Part shown: positions 54,715 through 63,531 of the stretch, one piece after another | Layout of the letters: each line of letters begins with the position of its first letter | Numbering within the stretch: position 1 is the stretch's first letter | Assembly (NCBI RefSeq): GCF_051027545.1 | Contig: NZ_CP194902.1 | Location: 2,728,001 to 2,792,000 of the forward strand | DNA from: Methylocaldum sp002005105 | GTDB lineage: Bacteria; Pseudomonadota; Gammaproteobacteria; Methylococcales; Methylococcaceae | Direction of reading: 5' to 3' | DNA: 64,000 bases | Made by a program: the position numbers and the translations under genes | Notes under the pieces: generated by a model | Seen by the model: only the letters and a program-made list of their open reading frames with translations | The model's database searches: none | Told to the model about the DNA's origin: nothing

Positions 54715-55098
54715 ATGTCGTTTGGGTACGCGCTGCGAAAGTTCCGGGAGGACCGCAATCTGAGCCTTCGGGAGTTCGGAAAGCTAAGTGAGGTTGACCA
54801 CGCCTATATCCATAGGCTGGAGAAAGAAGAAAAGACCGCACCCTCTGAACAGGTCATCGAGTCGTTCATCCGAGCGCTAAAGTTGAGCCCGCGGCGGGCG
54901 CGGCTCTTGCGTCTGCTCGTCGGAAAGACGGTGAATGAGACGCTGGTGGATGTGTTTATTGAGGACGAGGACCGGCCGCTTGAGCTTCTGCAACCGCTTG
55001 CGCAGATGAGTTTCCGGGGAGTCCGGCCGGAAACGAAAGATGATTGGCGTAAGAAGGCCGACCAGCTTAGTCGGCTACTCGAAGATGATGAGGAGTGA
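54715..55098 (+). CDS. XRE-family HTH regulator, CapH-like CBASS regulator
   Basis: 127 residues. HTH_3 domain at about 5-60 (ALRKFREDRNLSLREFGKLS, then DHAYIHRLEKEEKTAP), followed by a helical, acidic C-terminus. Divergent from the CBASS operon and directly joined (no gap) to a metallopeptidase gene: the CapH/CapP arrangement described for some CBASS loci, where CapH represses transcription until CapP cleaves it in response to DNA damage. The palindrome at 54658-54675 is the likely site. Confidence 0.88.
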   Translation: MSFGYALRKFREDRNLSLREFGKLSEVDHAYIHRLEKEEKTAPSEQVIESFIRALKLSPRRARLLRLLVGKTVNETLVDVFIEDEDRPLELLQPLAQMSFRGVRPETKDDWRKKADQLSRLLEDDEE

Positions 55099-55980
55099 AT
55101 GGACGAGTTCCCAACTATTCTCAAGGCGCGCCAGTTCGTCCGGAATGCCGGCATCACGTCCGTTCCGGTCGATATCGAACGCCTGGCCGCCGCCACAAAC
55201 GCGAAGATCAAGATTGTCCATGATCTGAACGACGACGAATCGGGGCAAACCTTTCCCCTCAAGGGCAAGCACATCATCACAGTGAACGGCAATCACCGGG
55301 AGGAGCGGCAGCGCTTTACGGCCCTCCATGAGATCGCCCACATCGTGCTCGAACTGCCCTCGCAGCATCACGGCCCGAAACTGACGACTGGCGCCCTCAT
55401 GCGTTACGGGCGCCGCCCGCAGGAGGAAATGCTGTGCGATGTCTTCGCCGCAGAGTGCCTGCTGCCACACGAGGTGTTCAGCAAGGATGTCAGCGACGTT
55501 GATATTTCGATGGAGGCCGTGAAGATGTTGGCGGACAAGTATAAGGCGTCAGTGACTTCAACAGGTTCGCGGTTTGCTGTTAACGCGAACGAACCCTGCG
55601 CGTTCGTCCTGAGCGAAGGCGGACAGATCCGTTACGTGTCACGGTCGAAGTTCTTGCGGGAGATGAATGGCTGGATCGAGTTCAACGTTCCTGTTCCCCG
55701 AGGCAGTGTCACGCACCGTCTGATGCAGGGAGCCTCGAAGACAGAAGACTACGATGAGATCGCCACCGTAACATGGTTTAACAACGGGGTCAGGAACTTC
55801 GATTTGGTCGCCGAGGAAGCCCTCCTCCTGAAGGAATGGGACCAGTGCCTCTCTCTGCTCTGGTTCGATGAAAGCTTGAAGCCGGCACGAGAGCAGCGCG
55901 AAGCCAACGAAGACGACGAACCGCTGCTTAAGGAGCTTGATGGCATTCTGCCATGGCCGTCTAAGGGCCGCCGCAAGTAG
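55099..55980 (+). CDS. ImmA/IrrE-type zinc metallopeptidase, CapP-like CBASS regulator
   Basis: 293 residues. The zinc motif HEIAH is at residues 77-81, with a downstream acidic ligand in CDVFAAECLLP (about 113-123), the layout of COG2856 ImmA/IrrE proteins. The C-terminal ~100 residues form a sensory-type domain. It starts immediately after the stop of the HTH gene. The likely job is to cleave the XRE repressor and thereby release CBASS expression; in the described CapP proteins single-stranded DNA is the activating signal. Confidence 0.92.
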   Translation: MDEFPTILKARQFVRNAGITSVPVDIERLAAATNAKIKIVHDLNDDESGQTFPLKGKHIITVNGNHREERQRFTALHEIAHIVLELPSQHHGPKLTTGALMRYGRRPQEEMLCDVFAAECLLPHEVFSKDVSDVDISMEAVKMLADKYKASVTSTGSRFAVNANEPCAFVLSEGGQIRYVSRSKFLREMNGWIEFNVPVPRGSVTHRLMQGASKTEDYDEIATVTWFNNGVRNFDLVAEEALLLKEWDQCLSLLWFDESLKPAREQREANEDDEPLLKELDGILPWPSKGRRK

Positions 55981-56013
55981 GCGTGACATGACACGATTCC
56001 AGACCACAAGATT

Positions 56014-56160
56014 GTGGCCGATCTGTACCGAACGTTGGCGGAGCTTGAGTATCAACGGAACCTGCCCACCGACAAGCTGAGCGAAGCCGAGCTCGCCGAG
56101 CAGAGTCAGCTTCGCGATCACTACGCGGCGCTGATCGACGAGCTGGAGAAGGCCGAGTGA
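56014..56160 (+). CDS. Small hypothetical ORF or gene remnant (48 aa)
   Basis: Reads (GTG start) ADLYRTLAELEYQRNLPTDK, then LSEAELAEQSQLRDHYAAL and a charged tail; an amphipathic, probably helical peptide. The open frame begins at 55987, but a GTG at 56014 is the only plausible start. No ribosome binding site is obvious. It may be the tail of a larger gene lost during rearrangement next to the IS3 element. Confidence 0.35.
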   Translation: MADLYRTLAELEYQRNLPTDKLSEAELAEQSQLRDHYAALIDELEKAE

Positions 56161-56842
56161 ATCTTGACGCCAACGGGAGGTATCGACCTACCCTCTGTGT
56201 CCGAGCACTTCGAATTGTCGATATTCCCTCGTTCCGGAACGGCTGGAATGCAGGATTACACATACATGTTGTCTTGCGTGGATGATCCCTGGATTTACAC
56301 TAGCCACTCGGGTTTTTGAACCGCCCCGGTTTTCCCGGAGACAGTTAATGTTGAGTCAGGCCGCGATGACCGACTCTGCCTGTTGGCGATCATACGCCCG
56401 TTCCAACTCCGCCGGGGGCACATGGCCGATCGGCTCCAGCAACCGACGGTGATTGAACCAATCCACCCATTCCAGGGTGGCGTACTCGACCGCATCGAGG
56501 TGTCGCCAAGGCCCCCCACGATGGATGACCTCGGTTTTGTATAGCCCGATGATGGTTTCGGCCAAGGCGTTGTCGTACGAATCACCGATGCTGCCCACCG
56601 AGGGCACAACGCCCGCTTCGGTGAGGCGTTCGGAATAGCGGATCGAGAGGTATTGGCTCCCCCCAATCGCTGTGATGCACGACACCAGCGGCACCAGAAC
56701 GCGCCCAGAGGGCCTGTTCCAGGGCGTCCAGAACCAGATCGGTGTTCATCGACCTCGACACCCGCCAGCCGACGATCCGGCGAGCGAACACGTCCACGAC
56801 GAAGGCCGTGTAGACGAAACCCACCCAGGTCGCGACGTAGGG

Positions 56843-58674
56843 GTGAGTAGACCGGGGGAATTGCACCCTCAGCCCCTCGCAGAACCGGACGTGAACCTCT
56901 CAGTTCATCCGGCTCCCATCATCCAGCCATCGGGGCATACCCCGCCTCCCAGTGAACGAATGCCCCTGGCATCTTGGCAGCGAGCCGACCGAGCGCACGC
57001 CTGGCCCGCGTTTTATGGCGAGCCAGGTGTTTATATTTGCGCATCAGCCAGCGCCCCAGATAGGCATTCAGGTGCTTCCATACCGAAGCCATCGCCGATC
57101 CATGAAACCGTCCGTAGTAATGGAGCCATCCCCGCAGCACCGGGTTGAACATGACGGAGAGATCACGAAGTTCCTTGTCGCACTTCAACTGAAGATGCCA
57201 TCCCCGAATGGTTTGCCGCATCGCCTTGAGGGCGTCACGACTGACCGCCGGCGCAAAATTCACGTAGACCCGGCCATATTTATCCACCGCCTTTCGCGGT
57301 CGAAACGTATAGCCCAGGAACGTGAACGCCGTCGTCGGATAGTCCCCCGGTCGATTGACGTCCTTGCAGTAGACGATCCGTGTCTTCTCCGGATGTAGTT
57401 CCAGCCCGCACTGGCGAAAACGCTCGCCGATCCTCCGCAACGCCAACTGCGCCTGCGCCAGGCTCTTGCAGTGGACCACCCCATCGTCGGCATAGCGGCA
57501 GAATCGCACACTCCGCAGATGCTCGCTGACCCACCGGTCGAAGGCATAGTGCAGGAACAGGTTGGCCAGCAACGGACTCACGACACCGCCTTGCGGCGTG
57601 CCCTTGGTCCGATCGACCCGTTGGCCATCCGTAGTTTCCAAGGGTGCCTTGAGCCAGCGCTCGACATACAGCAACACCCAGGGAATTTGGCAGTGCTTGC
57701 GAACCGCCCGTAACAGCAGTTCATGGTCAATGTTGTCGAACAGTCCCTTGATATCGAACTCGACCACCCAGTCGTACTCCCAACTGCGCCGCCTGACCAG
57801 GGCAATCGCATCATGCGCCGAGCGCCCGGGCCGGTAACCATAGGAATTTCGGTGAAACACCGGTTCCAGTTTCGGCTCAAGCACCCGCTTCACCACGGTC
57901 TGTGCCACTCGGTCGGCCACAGTCGGAACACCGAGCAAACGCACTCCCCCTGACTTCTTCGGTATCGGCACGCCTTTGACCGGCGGCGGGAAATAGCTGC
58001 CGGAACAGAGCCGATTCCAAAGCTTGTACAGGTTGTCGCCCAAGCGCTGTTCGAAGATTTCAATGGTTTCCCGGTCGATGCCGGCTGATCCTCCGTTGGC
58101 TTTCACACACTGATGGGCTTCCCAAACCCAGGATTTGGGAATGTCGTACGGCTTGGTCATGACGCCGGGCTCCTCCTGCTTGCGCAGTTGACCCAACCCC
58201 ACGACCGGATGATGCGACCCCTTCGCTCCACCGCCATTACAGCGGCTTCAGCACTACTACGAGTCGCTCCGCCCCTTGGCGGCGCATCGGTACTGTCGGC
58301 CTCGCCTTTCGGGCTTGCGCCTTTCCCTTCGCATCGCCGCCGAAGGTTCCCGCAGTTCAACGTAAGAGCCCGGATCACGCTCACGCTGCCTCTATGCCGG
58401 ACACCGCAAAGGCCGTAAGCAGGTTTCGCCTTTACTGATCCCGGAGCAACATCACTCCCCGGTTTTGATGTCATCTGAGTACTTTCGACACTTGAACGGC
58501 AGTTCACGGTTGTTCGTCTTCGTTGATCCATACCTGACGCCTTAAGACGCCTTTTCCGTAACGCTCACGACCCGCGCTTTTGCCGCACGCCGCTTACGGT
58601 GGTTTGCCACCTGCTCCTGCAAGCCGATGGCGAGGGGCCTACCCTCATCTCTTACGCCGCTTGCTGCGGCACAC
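56843..58674 (-). mobile_element. Group II intron inside IS3 orfB
   Basis: Minus-strand intron of about 1.83 kb. The 5' end is a GTGTG/GTGCC-like start (58674 inward), next to the split orfB codons. The 3' end lies near 56843, just after a domain V-like hairpin (GAGCCGGATGAA...GGTTCACGTCCGGTTC, about 56877-56910) and a domain VI-like segment. The RT gene sits in the 3' half; 58161-58674 holds the rest of the ribozyme. Exact splice junctions are uncertain by a few bases because the exon ends allow more than one alignment. Confidence 0.8.
56919..58160 (-). CDS. ltrA: Group II intron reverse transcriptase/maturase
   Basis: 413 residues from the ATG at 58160, which has an AGGAGGAG ribosome binding site; the frame opens at 58202. 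RT domain blocks include the palm motif FDIKGLFDNIDHE and catalytic YADD (residues 223-226). A maturase X domain follows (GIIM: NPVLRGWLHYYGRFHGS). There is no C-terminal DNA-binding or HNH endonuclease domain, as in bacterial class C/D-type introns. Likely active. Confidence 0.93.
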   Translation of the reverse strand: MTKPYDIPKSWVWEAHQCVKANGGSAGIDRETIEIFEQRLGDNLYKLWNRLCSGSYFPPPVKGVPIPKKSGGVRLLGVPTVADRVAQTVVKRVLEPKLEPVFHRNSYGYRPGRSAHDAIALVRRRSWEYDWVVEFDIKGLFDNIDHELLLRAVRKHCQIPWVLLYVERWLKAPLETTDGQRVDRTKGTPQGGVVSPLLANLFLHYAFDRWVSEHLRSVRFCRYADDGVVHCKSLAQAQLALRRIGERFRQCGLELHPEKTRIVYCKDVNRPGDYPTTAFTFLGYTFRPRKAVDKYGRVYVNFAPAVSRDALKAMRQTIRGWHLQLKCDKELRDLSVMFNPVLRGWLHYYGRFHGSAMASVWKHLNAYLGRWLMRKYKHLARHKTRARRALGRLAAKMPGAFVHWEAGYAPMAG

Positions 58675-59088
58675 TGAAATCGGCGACCCACAATTGATTC
58701 GGCCGAGTCGCCTTGAACTGCCGGTTTACTCGATCAACGGGCCGATCCATGGCCTCATCTGCGACGGTAGTCCGGCACTTCCTCCCGCGCACGACGCCCT
58801 CCAAGCCTAGGGAGCGCATCAGGCGCTCGACCGTGCAGCGGGCCACCCGAATGCCTTCGCGCTCGAGTTGTCGCCAGACTTTACGGGCACCGTAAACCTG
58901 GAAGTTCTCCTCGTACACCCGGCGGATTTCCCTCGAGAGCTCGATGTCGCGCTGCACCCGCGGCGGCAACCGGGCCGGGTCCGTCTGCCGCGCCTTGTGC
59001 TCGTAGTAGGTCGATGGGGCGATCGGCAACAGGGCGCAGATCGGCTCGACCCCATAGGCGACCCGGTGTTGGTCGATGAACGCCACCA

Positions 59089-59409
59089 TCATTTCGGTCG
59101 GCGGTCGAGCTCCGCTTGGGCGAAAAAAGCCGCCGCCTTACGCAGAATCTCGTTGGCCCGTTTAAGCTCGCGGTTTTCCCGCTCCAATTCCTTGAGTTGA
59201 TCGTGCTCCGAACCGCTCACGCCGCCCCGTTGCTCTGAGTCGCGTTCCGTCCGACGCACCCACTTGCGCAACGTTTCCGCGGCGCAGCCCATCTTGCCCG
59301 CGATCGAGCAGATCGCCGCCCACTGCGATTCGTACTCCCTTTGATGTTCAAGGACTAGGCGGACCGCCCGCTCTCGGACTTCTGGCGAAAACTTCGATGA
59401 CTTTTTCAT
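59089..59409 (-). CDS. IS3-family transposase OrfA
   Basis: 106 residues: transposase_8 HTH (KFSPEVRERAVRLVLEHQRE, then MGCAAETLRKWVRR) followed by a leucine-zipper helix (LKELERENRELKRANEILRK). Intact. Its stop overlaps the orfB start by 4 bp. Confidence 0.92.
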   Translation of the reverse strand: MKKSSKFSPEVRERAVRLVLEHQREYESQWAAICSIAGKMGCAAETLRKWVRRTERDSEQRGGVSGSEHDQLKELERENRELKRANEILRKAAAFFAQAELDRRPK

Positions 59410-59816
59410 GACTCCATCCTCTCAAGAAATGGAGTCTCCGGAAATCCCGGGGCGGTTCATTTCCGTCGCGCGCTACGGCGTTGGCCGAATATCTGAGGCA
59501 GGCTTTGATAGGAACGACTCACCTTTCCGATCATCTGATCGATCGGGTCATCGAAGGCCCGGTGCAGATTCCTGCCGGTCTTGAACTGAAGAAGGTCTAT
59601 GCCACCGAAGCGCCCGGTCATCACATTCTGGAGCTACTCCAATGTGCGGACCCATCAGAAGAGTGGCGCTACACGTGGCAGATCCGCAATGCGCGCGGCG
59701 AGGTGGTCTGGTCGAGTACCGCGTGGTATTTCTCGCGCACCAGCGCCTATCAGGCCGCACGCCGGGAGATCGAACGACTGGGCTTGGGCGTCGGGCCATT
59801 CAACGCCGTGCCTTGA

Positions 59817-60052
59817 CGGTAATACCTTCGATATCAATCAGGCTAACCGCCCAAATCAAGAGATTAGCATTAGCGGCAATCTGCTTCCGCAGATGGCTGG
59901 ATTTATCGAGGAGTGGGGTTGCGACTCATCAACCTGCTTGTTGGTGTACGCCGCTCGGGGATCGAGACACGATTTGTGCTCGATCGCGAGCAGCTTGTTT
60001 GTGTTAATGATGTACTTGCTATAAATAGCATGTCGCACCAGATCATCGGTAC
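59817..60052. other. Short gene-free stretch
   Basis: 236 bases between two broken host genes; only unsupported short ORFs are present. Confidence 0.5.
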
Positions 60053-60870
60053 TTATCCAACCGCCGGAAATTTCAACACGACTCCATTGCCCTGATAAAA
60101 ATGAGAGCAGTAACCCTCTGCGACTAGGACAGCTGCGACGAAAGACGCATGCCGTGGCGTCAATGAGCGGTAGTGCTGTGCCACCCATTCTCCGATTCCA
60201 CCCGATGTTGGGTCGGTCATGTTGAATCCTCCTGGGATCTCCTTACCGGCAAAATGAGCAATGAGCTTCTTAAAAAGCTCGGACTGGAAGCTCATTCGTG
60301 TCCCATGACCCATCGTAACTTCGACCCCTTCCACTACAGAGCCCGAATAGCAGAACTCTCGAGCCTGATTTCCACGGCCGAGTGTCCTCAAACGACGCGG
60401 TTCATTGGTTAAATCATCATCACTTGGATCTGGAATATCGTTCTCATCAATCTGCTGTTCCAATAGAGTCTTGGAACCATCATTCAAATCGTAACCGATC
60501 ATAAAAAGGCCCATCTGAGTCCGGAGGAAACGTTCACGCAGCGGCAGTCCAGGGAAAATCAGTTTCGAATTCGAGTGCCGCAACATAGCATCAAGTAACC
60601 AGCTTACTCGCAACGCGTCCCGGGTCCAATTTCCAGGCGATTGTGTACTGAGTGTTGGATACTGCTGCTCCGCGATGCGATTCGGTTTTCGATGTTGAGA
60701 GCCGCGTGCGTTTCCGCAAGAGAACAGCAGCTCGGGGGGGCACTGACGCCAGTTGCTGGTCCATACAAAAGCAAGCTACCAGATCGTTGAATGCAGCAGC
60801 CACCCGCGTGTCATAGATTACTAGGCCAGTACTGTTTGCGGGAGCGGTGGATGAGATGCTCAAAAGTGCA

Positions 60871-61915
60871 CCTGATTAGCGACGAAGTTCAGTACAGGCT
60901 CACATAGTGAGCCGCTAGGGTCCTTAGACTATGGGCATCTATCACAAGCGGGGTGTCCCATGCCTATGAACCGGGTGCAATTTCAAAAGGGTTTGTCGTT
61001 GGCCGAGTTTCTGACGCAATACGGCAGTGAAGCGCAGTGCGAAGCGGCACTGGAGGCCCTGCGCTGGCCGGACGGTTTCCGCTGTCCGGTCTGCGGCGGC
61101 GCGCGCCACACGGTGTTCGAACGGACCGGGCGGAAATACTGGCAATGCGGACACTGCCGGAGCCAAACGACGCTGATCGCCGGGACGATCTTCCAAGCGA
61201 CCAAGCTGCCGCTGACCACCTGGTTTCTGGCCATGTATCTCCTGACCCAGGCCAAGAACAATGTCTCGGCACCGGAACTGATGCGCCATCTCGGGGTGTG
61301 TTATCGCACGGCATGGCTGGTGAAGCACAAGTTGATCCAGGTGATGGCGGAACGGGAAACGGATCGGCAGCTGGCCGGGCGGGTCGAGATCGACGATGCC
61401 TACCTGGGCGGTGAGCGGCCGGGGAAACCGGGGCGTGGTTCCGAAAACAAGTCGGCCTTTGTGATGGCGGTGCAAACCACGGACGACGGGCGTCCGTTGT
61501 TCCTGCGCGTCGATCCCCTGCCGTTCACGCAGCAGGCTATCGCGGTCTGGGCCAAACGCGCCTTGGCCCCGTCGACCTACGCACTCACCGATGGCCTGAG
61601 CGGGTTTCGGAGGCTGCACCAGGTCGTCGCTTGCCATCATCGCCTGATCCTGGGCTCTGGGCGGCAGTCGGCGCAACATCCGGCGTTCCATTGGGTAAAT
61701 ACGCTGTTGAGCAACCTGAAGACAGCCATTTCCGGCACCTATCACGCGTTCAAATTCGAGAAATACGCCCAGCGGTACCTGGCCGAGTTCCAATACCGCT
61801 TCAATCGGCGTTTCAATCTCAAAACCCTGCTTCAACGGCTGGCGCGCGCCGCGGCGTTCGCTAAGCCTCGACCCGAGTGGCAAATTCGCTTGGCTGAAGT
61901 TCATCGCTAATCAGG
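60871..61915 (+). mobile_element. IS1595-family insertion sequence
   Basis: Ends CCTGATTAGCGA (60871) and TCGCTAATCAGG (to 61915) are inverted repeats. Flanked by exact 8-bp duplications AAAGTGCA (60863-60870 and 61916-61923). About 1045 bp with one intact transposase gene. It interrupts the host gene at 60053-62414. Confidence 0.96.
60960..61910 (+). CDS. IS1595-family transposase
   Basis: 316 residues. N-terminal zinc ribbon (Cys42, Cys45, Cys63, Cys66), then a DDE-type ISXO2-like core: Asp145 in VEIDDAYLGG, Asp in ALTDGLSGF, and Asn in HWVNTLLSNLK in place of Glu, typical of this family. The C-terminus is the usual RYLAEFQYRFNRRF. Intact and probably recent, as the target repeats are perfect. 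Confidence 0.95.
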   Translation: MPMNRVQFQKGLSLAEFLTQYGSEAQCEAALEALRWPDGFRCPVCGGARHTVFERTGRKYWQCGHCRSQTTLIAGTIFQATKLPLTTWFLAMYLLTQAKNNVSAPELMRHLGVCYRTAWLVKHKLIQVMAERETDRQLAGRVEIDDAYLGGERPGKPGRGSENKSAFVMAVQTTDDGRPLFLRVDPLPFTQQAIAVWAKRALAPSTYALTDGLSGFRRLHQVVACHHRLILGSGRQSAQHPAFHWVNTLLSNLKTAISGTYHAFKFEKYAQRYLAEFQYRFNRRFNLKTLLQRLARAAAFAKPRPEWQIRLAEVHR

Positions 61916-62414
61916 AAAGTGCATGCACTTTTGTAATTCCTGAGCTCATCGGAGTATGGTTGGCACAGTCAATGTCGTTCGCTTTTTCCGGGATCAAAAT
62001 TCCAGGATTCACATGGCATCGGACATGGTGTCGAACCGTCCGTTCTACATCTTGCATATAGAAATTGCGAGACATGGGAACGCCACCCCACTCGAGCACT
62101 GCGTAGCACCATGCCGCGTGTTGAGCCGGCTCATTGATTGATTGTGCGAGTCCGTTGGCAAGCTCCAATAGAGCACGTGTTGTACTTTCAGCATTGTCCG
62201 ATGGGACAGGATTGCCATTCACTGGATGCGTCCAAGCTGCCTTCCAATAATATTGCTCATAGGCCGCTTCGATGCCTTGGATATCGAAAACAAAATCCGG
62301 CGAGCGGACAGATTTCTTCACGACATGGCGTTTAGTCCACTTTGATAAATACGCTGATCCCCACGTTACAAAGCGGTCGATTACAGTGATATTCAAGTAT
62401 TCGGCTCGATTCAT

Positions 62415-62742
62415 GCGAATTCCTGGCGTTTTAGTAAAAGGGCATTAACCCCCAATAGAAGGCGCATTAATCATAGTATTGCGCGGAGGAAAGGGATCAG
62501 GTTCTATCCTGACCATCATTTCCCCAAATTTGTCTTGTATTGGTCCTAGCGTCACCGACGGTTGTTCATGTGAAGCTCTGACTAACACCAATGGAGTAGG
62601 TGAGCCACTTCTCGTGGACTCCGGTAGGATTATCATGTGATTTTATCCCGCACTTTATCTTCGTCTGCGTACAGTATCTTTCGTTACACCCGCCGAATCG
62701 AGATTCCACTCATTTGAATAGGTGGCAATTTGTTCAGTCTGC
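62415..62742. other. Gene-free stretch before the second 297-bp repeat
   Basis: About 330 bases upstream of the broken host gene start (62414). It should hold that gene's promoter on the minus strand; no clear -35/-10 pair was identified. No other coding signal. Confidence 0.5.
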
Positions 62743-63039
62743 GAAGGAGCACAGGAAGCGTAGCGGCAGCGGAGCGAAGTGCGACGACCCCCGCGTAGCC
62801 ATAGGGCCGGATGTTGGATCGGAGTCGTAGCGATAGCGCAGGCGGAGATCAAACATAAGGCCACCGACACGGCGTCAAGTCATTGTGGAGCCAGGTCCCG
62901 ATCCCCTTGTTGGGTCGGGACCGGTCGAACGCAGGACGAACGCGGGCCGCCGAAGGCAATACTCGTCGCCAATTTTTTACTCCTTTTGGTGACTGGGAGG
63001 TCCCAAAAGGTTTCGTAAAAAATGGCGACGCAATCGTCG
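62743..63039. repeat. 297-bp structured dispersed element, copy 2
   Basis: Base-for-base match to 7864-8160 by eye, same orientation, including both hairpins (here about 62894-62922 and 62964-63030). It lies between a broken gene's promoter region and a small gene. No TSD was recognised. The unchanged copies suggest recent movement or gene conversion. Confidence 0.85.
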
Positions 63040-63071
63040 GCTTGTAACGGGGCATTTCTGAATGCAAAGCT

Positions 63072-63254
63072 TTAATCCAAAATCCGAGTGGCGCCGGTGG
63101 CCCGATAGCCTCGGTACTGCGACTCGGCCGTGAGTTTAGCCGTTTGATCGCTGTTGACCGGCACCGTGACGATGACACGCAGCGTCGCATTCGGGCCCGC
63201 GCTCGGATGTTGACGTTGGAGGGATACGTTGAAGCGGTATTGTCGGATCGTCAT
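63072..63254 (-). CDS. Small hypothetical protein (60 aa)
   Basis: Opening MTIRQYRFNVSLQRQ. A near-perfect Shine-Dalgarno AAAGGAG lies 8 bp before the ATG, which supports it as a real gene. Mostly beta-strand and turn, no transmembrane segment or known motif. It lies divergently upstream of the AAA ATPase gene, and its stop is 33 bp from the repeat. Confidence 0.65.
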   Translation of the reverse strand: MTIRQYRFNVSLQRQHPSAGPNATLRVIVTVPVNSDQTAKLTAESQYRGYRATGATRILD

Positions 63255-63531
63255 CGCTCATCTCCTTTCGAAACAGGGAACGTTGCGGGGAATCGAACGA
63301 GGCTCCGTCGACGCGACGGTCGCCCGGTGTCGACGGAAGGAAGCCTAATCCACAGGTGCGACATCCAATGTCCAATGAATGCGAATCAAACGGTTCGGGA
63401 TTCGAGAGGTATTGTAGCGGTTGGGACTCGGAAGCATGAGCGGGCAGGGCAGTGGCCGGTGGGTTGGACATGGTTTGTCGCAGGTCCCGGTTATTCTGGC
63501 CGCGTTCTCCACTTCCGCGAGGTGAGTCTCG

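Larger units (their letters stand above)
56356..59092 (-). pseudogene. IS3 OrfB transposase, split by the group II intron and frameshifted
   Basis: The 5' part (58675-59092) has the HTH_21 region and ends NQLWVADF. The 3' part resumes after the intron with YVATWVGFVYTAFVVDVFAR (from about 56842) and continues to the end of the integrase core (NRRLLEPIGHVPPAEL). Catalytic regions include the first Asp in LWVADF and the Asp in HHSD. In the second, a run of six C (56659-56664 on the plus strand) shifts the frame; five would restore HHSDWGSQYLSIRYSERL. Splicing of the intron would join the halves, but the homopolymer would still break the product. Confidence 0.8.
56317..59459 (-). mobile_element. 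IS3-family insertion sequence carrying a group II intron
   Basis: Inverted repeats are clear: TGAACCGCCCCGG at 56317, and its complement CCGGGGCGGTTCA ending at 59459, with further matching GGAGAC words inside. A 3-bp TTT duplication fits IS3. It encodes orfA and a broken orfB on the minus strand. A group II intron (about 56843-58674) sits inside orfB, and orfB also has a homopolymer frameshift at 56659-56664. Confidence 0.92.
56248..59816 (+). pseudogene. Small hypothetical gene split by IS3
   Basis: The left part, 56248-56316, reads MQDYTYMLSCVDDPWIYTSH. The right part, 59460-59816, continues FPSRATALAEYLRQALIGTT to RREIERLGLGVGPFNAVP. When the IS3 (56317-59459) and one copy of the TTT target are removed, the frame joins exactly, giving about 140 residues. 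The family is not recognised; the right part has an alpha/beta look (LILDRVIEGPVQIP-like, WRYTWQIRNARGEVVW). A TTG in the right part could still give a shortened product. Confidence 0.7.
60053..62414 (-). pseudogene. Hypothetical gene split by IS1595 and frameshifted at a poly-C tract
   Basis: The 5' part is 62414-61916: MNRAEYLNITVIDRFVTWGS, with RSPDFVFDIQGIEAAYEQYY inside. Removing IS1595 and one 8-bp target copy gives an exact in-frame join: ...MSSGITKVHA, LLSISSTAPANS, TGLVIYDTRVAAAFNDLVAC. The frame is then lost at a run of seven C (60734-60740, G on the plus strand). With six, it continues VPPELLFSCGN, through WTRDALRVSWLLDAMLRH, to ...GNGVVLKFPAVG at 60053. About 435 residues when restored. 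No name recognised; IYDxRVxAA and ASWLLxA-type motifs recur in an uncharacterised bacterial family as I remember it. Confidence 0.75.
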
